Assembly: GCA_011947345.1 (NCBI GenBank)
Contig: JAAVTG010000579.1
Span: 310,001-374,000 of the forward strand
Length of the DNA: 64,000 nucleotides
DNA from: Phytophthora quininea
Lineage: Eukaryota; Oomycota; Peronosporomycetes; Peronosporales; Peronosporaceae
Direction: 5' to 3'
Made by a program: the position numbers and the translations under genes. Below the pieces are notes generated by a model. That model saw only the letters and a program-made list of their open reading frames with translations. It had not been told where the DNA came from and did not search any database. Position 1 is the stretch's first letter. Each line of letters begins with the position of its first letter. Below, in pieces: positions 57,820-64,000 of this stretch.

Positions 57820-58685
57820 CTAATCGTTTCCTAAGGTCGACTGCGCCGTTCTGCGGCGTCTTGATCTTCTTCCCCGTGCGGGTTTTCCGTTCGCAGACAG
57901 CACTTCCTGCCTGCCGTCTCCTATGGGTTCTTGCTCTCGAGGCTGCGACAGCTTGCCGTTCAACTCACGGGGTTTCCCGTTCTGCACTCCATTCTTCGTG
58001 CCATTCACGGCATGCTTCTGTAGCACCAGTTTCTCCTGTACTGGGTCGAACACGAGCCAGTTGTCCGGCCGCGCGATCGTCCGGTTCTCGTGCTGCCTCT
58101 TCACTTCCACCAGTTTCGCGAGTGCTTCGTTGCACGTGTCGTCGTCTACAGGTGGCGCCGGCACGTCACTGAAGTACTCTTCATCGTCGTCATCCAACTC
58201 TCCATGCTCATCTTCGGACAACAACTCCGGAACGCCAGGCTCCGAGAACACAAAGGGCAAGCTGTCAACCGTAGCGGTAAAATGTCAATAACTCGCTCCA
58301 ATCTCATCAGCAATGGCCAATACAAACACTTACTAGCCTGGCAGCTTTTCAAAGAGAAGTCGGTAAATCCAGCGACCGGAGAGCACGTCCACCAGCAGCG
58401 GCCAGCCACGGTCGAGCAACCCAAAGTAGTGGGCCAAATAGACCGCAAAGTAGATGCCCAGCAGCTGCAGCGTCGGCATATCCACGCGCACGAGCGGCAG
58501 TCGCGTGTGATGCACCACCAGTTCCTCCAGAACCGTATCATAGAAGGAAAACTGCGGGTACAAGTCGCAGACAGCCACCGCGTTGTCGTAGGCCTCCCCA
58601 GCAGGTTCAGCAGCACGTAGAGCCCTGCTGCGACGTACACGATGACCCACGCGGAGTGTCGAGCGGCTTCCAGGTATTCCTTCAT
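57820..58685 (-). CDS. Hypothetical membrane protein, two exons
   Basis: Exon 1 (58685-58334) and exon 2 (58261-57820) join through a 72-bp intron (GTAAGT...ACAG), giving FEKLPGYLPFVFSEPG. Two membrane helices are visible (AWVIVYVAAGLYVLLN and LLGIYFAVYLAHYFGLL). The C-terminal half is soluble: an acidic run (EDEHGELDDDDEEYFSD), a segment ARPDNWLVFDP and a basic tail (ARGRRSRRRR). A frame change near 58600 lies between the helices and is a probable error. The frame is open 5' to an ATG at 58832, so the start is uncertain. I recognise no family. Confidence 0.5.
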
Positions 58686-58832
58686 CTTGGTAACACGCGA
58701 CCGCAAGAAGCAGAGAGAGACGAAGCGTGTGGGTGGAGGTAGCAGCGCACGGAGCGACTCGATGGGCCGGACTTCCGCCTTCGTTTCGAGGATGACCAGA
58801 ATTTGGTTGGTGGTGTGAGCGTGGTGTGGCAC

Positions 58833-59283
58833 GGACGATTGTACCGGCTATTTCTATCAGCCCGGACATCAGAAGAAAAAATTTCTGCGGGTTCGGGCAG
58901 TTTGGTGTGGTGTACATAGTTCCGGTGACATACAAAAATCAAGTGTTGAGGATGCTGCCGGCGCTGCAGCTTGCCATGCAGCTTTGCAAGCGGCTCTATA
59001 CAGCAACAGCAGCGCTTTGCCCATCGATGCCGAGCGGTTTACTCCTCTGTGCGAAGCCACTTTGCCGGTCACAATCACACAAAAATCCATCTTTTAGTCG
59101 AAGCCACGACAACCTGTCCGCACCAAAATCGCAGAAATCTGTCCGCACCAGGCTGTTCGTGCATATGGCTGTCCGTTCATATTGCATACAAACCTCTAGT
59201 CATTGATTTTCCTCCAATCCGAACGTGCTGGCTGGTGCGTACACTTCGCACATAGCAGCTCCGATATCTTGCCGTGCGTCCAC
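58833..59283. other. Intergenic region upstream of calmodulin
   Basis: No supported gene; several overlapping short frames on both strands. It probably serves as a two-way promoter for the membrane protein on the minus strand and calmodulin on the plus strand. Confidence 0.5.
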
Positions 59284-59300
59284 CTCATTCTTGGATTTCC
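59284..59300 (+). promoter_or_regulatory. Oomycete initiator/FPR core promoter of calmodulin
   Basis: CTCATTCTTGGATTTCC fits the oomycete consensus of an initiator (TCATTC) followed by a flanking region (xxATTTxC). It lies about 25-40 bp upstream of the calmodulin ATG, a normal distance for a short leader. Confidence 0.65.
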
Positions 59301-59324
59301 CTCGAACCCCAACAAGACACTACA

Positions 59325-59773
<449 letters not shown>

Positions 59774-60193
59774 GCGTCTCGACGTCTCGAGTCTGGTTGA
59801 GGCGCCAAAGCGCTTCTTCTACACTATCCATACACCAAAAACTTTTAATTTAGAAACGAAAGCAACGTCTTGGTGTTTTCTGGTTCGAATGAATAATCTT
59901 GCCGCTGCCAAACACACACGTCGGAAACTGCTGCTGTTGACTCGATTGCCGGTGGTGGCGGCGTCATGTGCCCCAATGGACGGACGGTTTGGCTGTTCTT
60001 AGTCTGCACGTCGACCGCCCTGAAAGGTCGCAGGCGTGGAACTTCTAGAACGCGCCTCTATTCGGACGGCCGTTTCAACTCGCTCTCGCATACAAATCGC
60101 AAGTGTGAGGAAACGAAATCCAAAACGCGCCGGGATCTCGCCACCTCTTCTTCTCGACGCTGCAGGCCTCCCCCGGCACGCCACGCTGCGATC

Positions 60194-60212
60194 GCTCACT
60201 CCGACATTCTCC
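60194..60212 (+). promoter_or_regulatory. Oomycete initiator/FPR core promoter of the endosulfine gene
   Basis: GCTCACTCCGACATTCTCC matches the oomycete core promoter (GCTCAYTYY then CAWTTY) closely and lies about 60-80 bp upstream of ATG 60275. It favours that ATG over an open extension in the same frame reaching back to 59966. Confidence 0.65.
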
Positions 60213-60274
60213 CGAGCGTCTCCGCTATCGATCGGTGCGAGTTGCGCCTCTCTACGCGCCCTACAGCCCTCGAA

Positions 60275-61530
60275 ATGAACTTCCAGAACCAGGCAGCGGC
60301 CATGCGCTTCAACGGCAGCAACCGCGCGGCCTGGAACGCCATGGACCTGCAGATCGGCTCGCAGATGCCCGCCAACGCCCGCAACGCGCCCGAGGACGGC
60401 GGCGCGCTGTCCGCTAGGAACGTCCTGCTGCGCCAGAAGCTCATGGAGCGCAAGCGCTACGACTCGGCCGACGACGCCATGAAGAAGGCGCTGGCCAAGC
60501 AGCAGCAGCAGCAACAACAACAACGGACGCAGTCCCAACAGCAACAGCCTCAGCCCAAACAGATCCAGCCGGGGAGCGCCCGTTCTCTCCGGCCCAAATG
60601 GGTCAGTCGGCCTTCTTCAACGCCATGACGGAGACCAAATCTAAGCGCCAAGTGCAGTCCAATGCTTGCTACGAACCTCCTGGAGGCGCCACTCAGGGAC
60701 GCAACGCTCTACTGCAGAGGAAACTGCAGAACAAGGCCACGTTCGACTCGGCAGACTATCAGCTGCAGTTGGCCAAGGCCAAGAGTCGACGTGGCGAGAG
60801 TCAGGACGTCGAGATGGAAGACGTCAGCGATGACGACCAACAAGCCATGAGCTCGCCCTGCGCCTCATCGGCTGCAGGAAGACAGCAACAGTACGCGAGC
60901 ATGAGTCCTGGTCGCGCCAGTAAGTACGGCGCGTTGAAGAAGCCCAGTGTAATGGACGAGAAGGAGGGCGAGGCGGCCAAGCCTGCAGCGACAGGATCCA
61001 AGTACGGCAAACTGAGCGCAGCCCATGTGCTGATCCGCCGCAAACTGCAAGATCGTAAACGCTTCGACTCGGCTGACTACAATCTGCAGAAGCAAGGCCA
61101 ACAGACCGACGTCCCAGCTGACGTGGCTGCGGATGCAGCGAGTCCGTCCGCCGCGCGTTATGGCGCACTGGGAGCTGCTCAGGCGACCATCAATCACCAG
61201 GTGAAGCACATCAAGCTCTCGGAAGACCTGAGTGGCCGCGTGGCATCTCCATCCAATGCTGGAGCGCAGCCGGTGGTCGCCAACGCTGCTCAGGCCGCTA
61301 TGGCTGCTCGTGCTGCTCGCTATGGCGGACTAGGTAAGAAGGCTGCGAGCCCGAATCCTGTGGCAGCCAAAAGCCCTGTCGTGGCTAACGCTGCGCAAGC
61401 TGCGCTAGCTCGCTACGGGATCGACAAAGGCGGATCGCCTGCGACGGCTGCGCGAAACGTGATGTTGCAACGCAAGCTAGCCGAGCGGAAGATGTTCGAC
61501 TCGGCCGACCACTTCAAGAAGGCGGCGTGA
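60275..61530 (+). CDS. Multi-repeat endosulfine-family protein (four FDSADY-type motifs), about 418 aa
   Basis: Endosulfines (ENSA/ARPP19, yeast Igo1) are small proteins that inhibit PP2A-B55 once Greatwall kinase phosphorylates the Ser of FDSGDY. This protein carries four such units: NVLLRQKLMERKRYDSADD (about 60418), ALLQRKLQNKATFDSADY (60703), KYGKLSAAHVLIRRKL then FDSADYNL (61000-61090) and NVMLQRKLAERKMFDSADH (61455). KYGxL words precede several units as in fungal Igo proteins. Gly of FDSGDY is Ala in every unit, and Ser and Asp are kept. Linkers are Gln-, Ala- and Ser-rich. A one-base shift in a GGGG run near 60573 splits unit 1 from the rest and is a probable error. A normal endosulfine is about 120-170 residues with one unit. 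Confidence 0.82.
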
Positions 61531-61791
61531 ATATGCTCTGCAGCTCAAGTAGGTCTCCGACCTTGCAGAGTTTCTGAAGATAAAGGGTTTGAAGAGCCAG
61601 GACGAGAACTGGCGAATGCTCCTCTCGCCGCCATGGAGCAACCGGGGCAGTACGCGCGACGCAGATGAGTGTTTTCATTGTGTAAACATCTCGTAGCATT
61701 CTTTGTTATTTCTCGTGGCCGCAGCGCAAAATTGTTTTCCCTTTATCCGAAGTTTCAATATATATTGACGATGAAGTCACCAGATCAAAGG

Positions 61792-64000
61792 CTAGTACCC
61801 TGCAACGTAGTGATATCCCTTCCAGTCCCGCGGAGTCTCAAAGTTGTTGGCTTGAGCACGCCCATGAGGTACTTGCAAGGACCATCTTGCGGACGAATTT
61901 GCTGGGCGTGGGTGAGGTAGTGGCGAGCTTTGGGCCAATCTCCGCTCAAGTAAGCTTCCACAGCGCTGGAGGCCGCCTCGAGGAATGCTGGTTCAAGACC
62001 TTCGCGGATTTCGAGATACGCTGGGTCGTTCTCAAAGTCCACAGGAATCTGCATCCCCGTGACAGGGTCGATCTTAGGGATGCCAAAGCCGACTTTCATG
62101 ACGGTGACGTCGAACGTGTACACGGTGAGTGGTGTGTCAACTCCTCGGATACTCATGCGATCCATCTTTCTCAAGAAGCGACGAGCTCCTGGAGATATAA
62201 GTGACGCCAGCCAGTGCGAGATGTTGATGGGGTCATGAACATCTTAGATCCAGCCTCCAATCGATCCGCCATCTCGACGTGCGGAGAAATATACGTGGCG
62301 TCGATCTTGAAGCGAGAGCCGATAGCACCTTCGACAGCCCAACCAACGTGCATGCCGAAGCCCATCTTGATACGGAAGGCGGGGCCAAAGCGCTTGACCA
62401 CAGCGTCCTTGGTCAAGTACTCGGTGAGCGGGCCGTCGGTGTTGGCGTTATCCAGGTCGATCATGCATTTGATAAAAGCTGTGAGTGCACTGTCGGCCAT
62501 CTCGGTCGGCGTGATACGACGCAACTTGGAGCCGGCGCCAGCGTTCGGTGGACAAGTGACCGATTGATTACTTGAACTCGATCCTCTTCCGTTGGGGTGT
62601 CCGTGAACCGTGAAAAGCTCGCAAGCTCACCGTCGCAAATTTTCCACGAAAGCAGGAAGGCGTCGCCGACATTCTTGTTGGCCATGCCGTAGTAGTGGTG
62701 GGTTCCCGTGTGCATGATGTCGCCCAGCTTGTTCACGTACACCATGACTTCTTCTTGGAGGCATTCGGTGGTGTCGGTGAACTGGCGGATATCACAAAAG
62801 CCGTAAATGGCCGTGATTTTCTTGCCTGGCAGCATCGGGTCCAAGTCTCCCGACCCCATGTTCTTGCCAATGATGTCTGCACCTGCAGCACCAAAGCCGA
62901 CTTGCATGAGACGACCAACTTTCGACAGGGTGAGCTCCAGCAACGCCGTCTCGAAACCCTGCTCCTTTGCGTTCTTGCGGATCTCATCGCTGTTTCCGCT
63001 CTGCACCGTCGCCAATGGGTTTTCAGATAACTTCTTGACGATATCCATCATCCGCTCGATCGGGTCCAGCACTAACACGCGAGCTGTGCGGACGAAGGAA
63101 GAAGAGCCCACGACAAGAACGACAATGATGAAAAAGGTCTTCAAAATGTTGTACGACGCGGCAGATGAGCTCGTGCTGGAGATGTCGAAGATGGCGATGC
63201 TCATGCAGTTACTGGTACTGTCTCCAGTGTCGACTGAAATGAAGTTGGTGTTGAAACATCCGTACGCCTTCACGATGTTGACTTCATTGTATCGGAATTT
63301 GTTCATCACAGCAGAGTAGCTAGACATCAAGTTGTCTGCATCCCAGTTGTTGGAGGGTTTACAGTCAAGTTGTGCGGGGCGCCAGGCGAGCCGTTGGGCT
63401 GAAATCGGAGCGATTGAATATCCGCGAGCAACTGGTCGCTCGACACGTTGGTCATCTGCATGTACACCAGTAAACCGGCATCTCGAACGTACCCGAAGAG
63501 AAGGCGTTCATATTCGATGCTTTGAGCAATGGTGCTGCCAGTCAACCCCGAAGACACGAGCATGTGGATGATTCGCAGACCGTAGTCCTGGTAGTGATAC
63601 TCTTCTTGAGTGTAGCCGCCGTCGAAAACCGGTAGCAACATGACCAGAAACAGCACGAGAATGACCACCCGCTGCACCGTCACCTCGCCCATTTTGCTGC
63701 CCACTTTGCTCTCTTGCAGCGCGTCGACGTTCTCGTTGTCTTTCCTGTTCTTCCACTTGAGGATCTTGACCACTCGAAAGAGTCGAACAGCTCGCACGAC
63801 ACGCACGATTCGACCTGCTTTACTGCCAGCTTTCGTGGCTTTGCTGGCTTTGGCCGCCGTTCTGTTAGTGTTGGTGCCGATAATTTGCGACCAGACCCAG
63901 CCGATGTCTGGCAGCACAGACGTCGCGATGAGGTCCAACATGAAGTAGAAGCTCAAGACGTAGCCTGGTTTGGCGTAGCACGAGGCGATGAACTCGAACG
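61792..64000 (-). CDS. Ion-channel-like membrane domain fused to HAMP and class III nucleotide cyclase, 5' end outside window
   Basis: The gene enters at the right edge. Reading leftward: membrane helices (SFYFMLDLIATSVLPDIGW), an S4-like helix with regularly spaced Arg (GRIVRVVRAVRLFRVVKILK), a further helix, an extracytoplasmic loop of about 170 residues (63250-63570), a second membrane helix running into a HAMP-like segment (DPIERMMDIVKKLSENP), then the cyclase: GFCDIRQFTDTTE carries the first metal Asp, NKNVGDAFLLSW the second, and GMHVGWAVEGAIGSRFKID follows. The C-terminus ends with DWKGYHYVAGY, stop at 61792. It makes cAMP or cGMP; I cannot tell which. Frame shifts near 63350, 62545, 62200 and 61845 are probable errors. 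Channel-cyclase fusions are known in ciliates and apicomplexans. Confidence 0.8.

Overview
The window is nuclear DNA of an oomycete, most likely Phytophthora or a close relative. The evidence is short (about 57-80 bp) GT-AG introns, an oomycete-type initiator plus FPR core promoter in front of several genes, a stramenopile-type myosin with a CBS/PB1/transmembrane tail, a plant-type (class II) DAHP synthase, an N-terminal Crinkler (CRN) domain fragment, and MULE and piggyBac transposons of the kind common in Phytophthora. No rRNA, tRNA or bacterial feature was recognised.

The window has two compartments. Positions 1 to about 22,700 are gene-poor and repeat-rich. They hold one four-exon gene (1769-2773), a foldback-type element with arms of about 0.9-1.0 kb around a 42-copy 82-bp tandem array (2838-8604), a broken piggyBac element (8738-12010), two inverted copies of a decayed PEP carboxykinase gene fragment that bracket all of this (982-1710 and 12355-13089), two decayed MULE transposases on the minus strand (about 14941-17665 and 19083-21494) and a possible LINE scrap. 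Positions 22,800-64,000 are gene-dense with conserved housekeeping and signalling genes: a giant myosin with 20 CBS domains, a STIMATE-like membrane protein, a myotubularin phosphatase, a Misato/DML1 homologue, a secreted mucin-like repeat protein, a TPR protein, an LRRC57-like LRR protein, a PHD-JmjC-zinc finger protein, a SPOUT-type RNA methyltransferase, a TMEM181/Wntless-like membrane protein, DAHP synthase, calmodulin, a four-repeat endosulfine protein and, running off the right edge, a channel-HAMP-nucleotide cyclase. A 5'-truncated LINE with a 15-bp target duplication has landed between the myotubularin and STIMATE genes, and a CRN fragment lies beside the methyltransferase gene.

A technical point governs the reading. 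Many conserved genes, including calmodulin, carry single-base frameshifts, often in short homopolymers. A broken calmodulin is not credible biologically, so I treat lone frameshifts in conserved genes as probable sequence errors and annotate those genes as intact. The transposons and PEPCK copies carry many shifts, stops and motif losses and are called decayed.

Several products could act together. The myosin has three IQ motifs, the usual calmodulin or light-chain sites, and calmodulin is encoded in the same window. The cyclase, calmodulin, myotubularin and endosulfine point to Ca2+, cyclic nucleotide, phosphoinositide and PP2A signalling. These links are inferred from gene families, not shown by the sequence.
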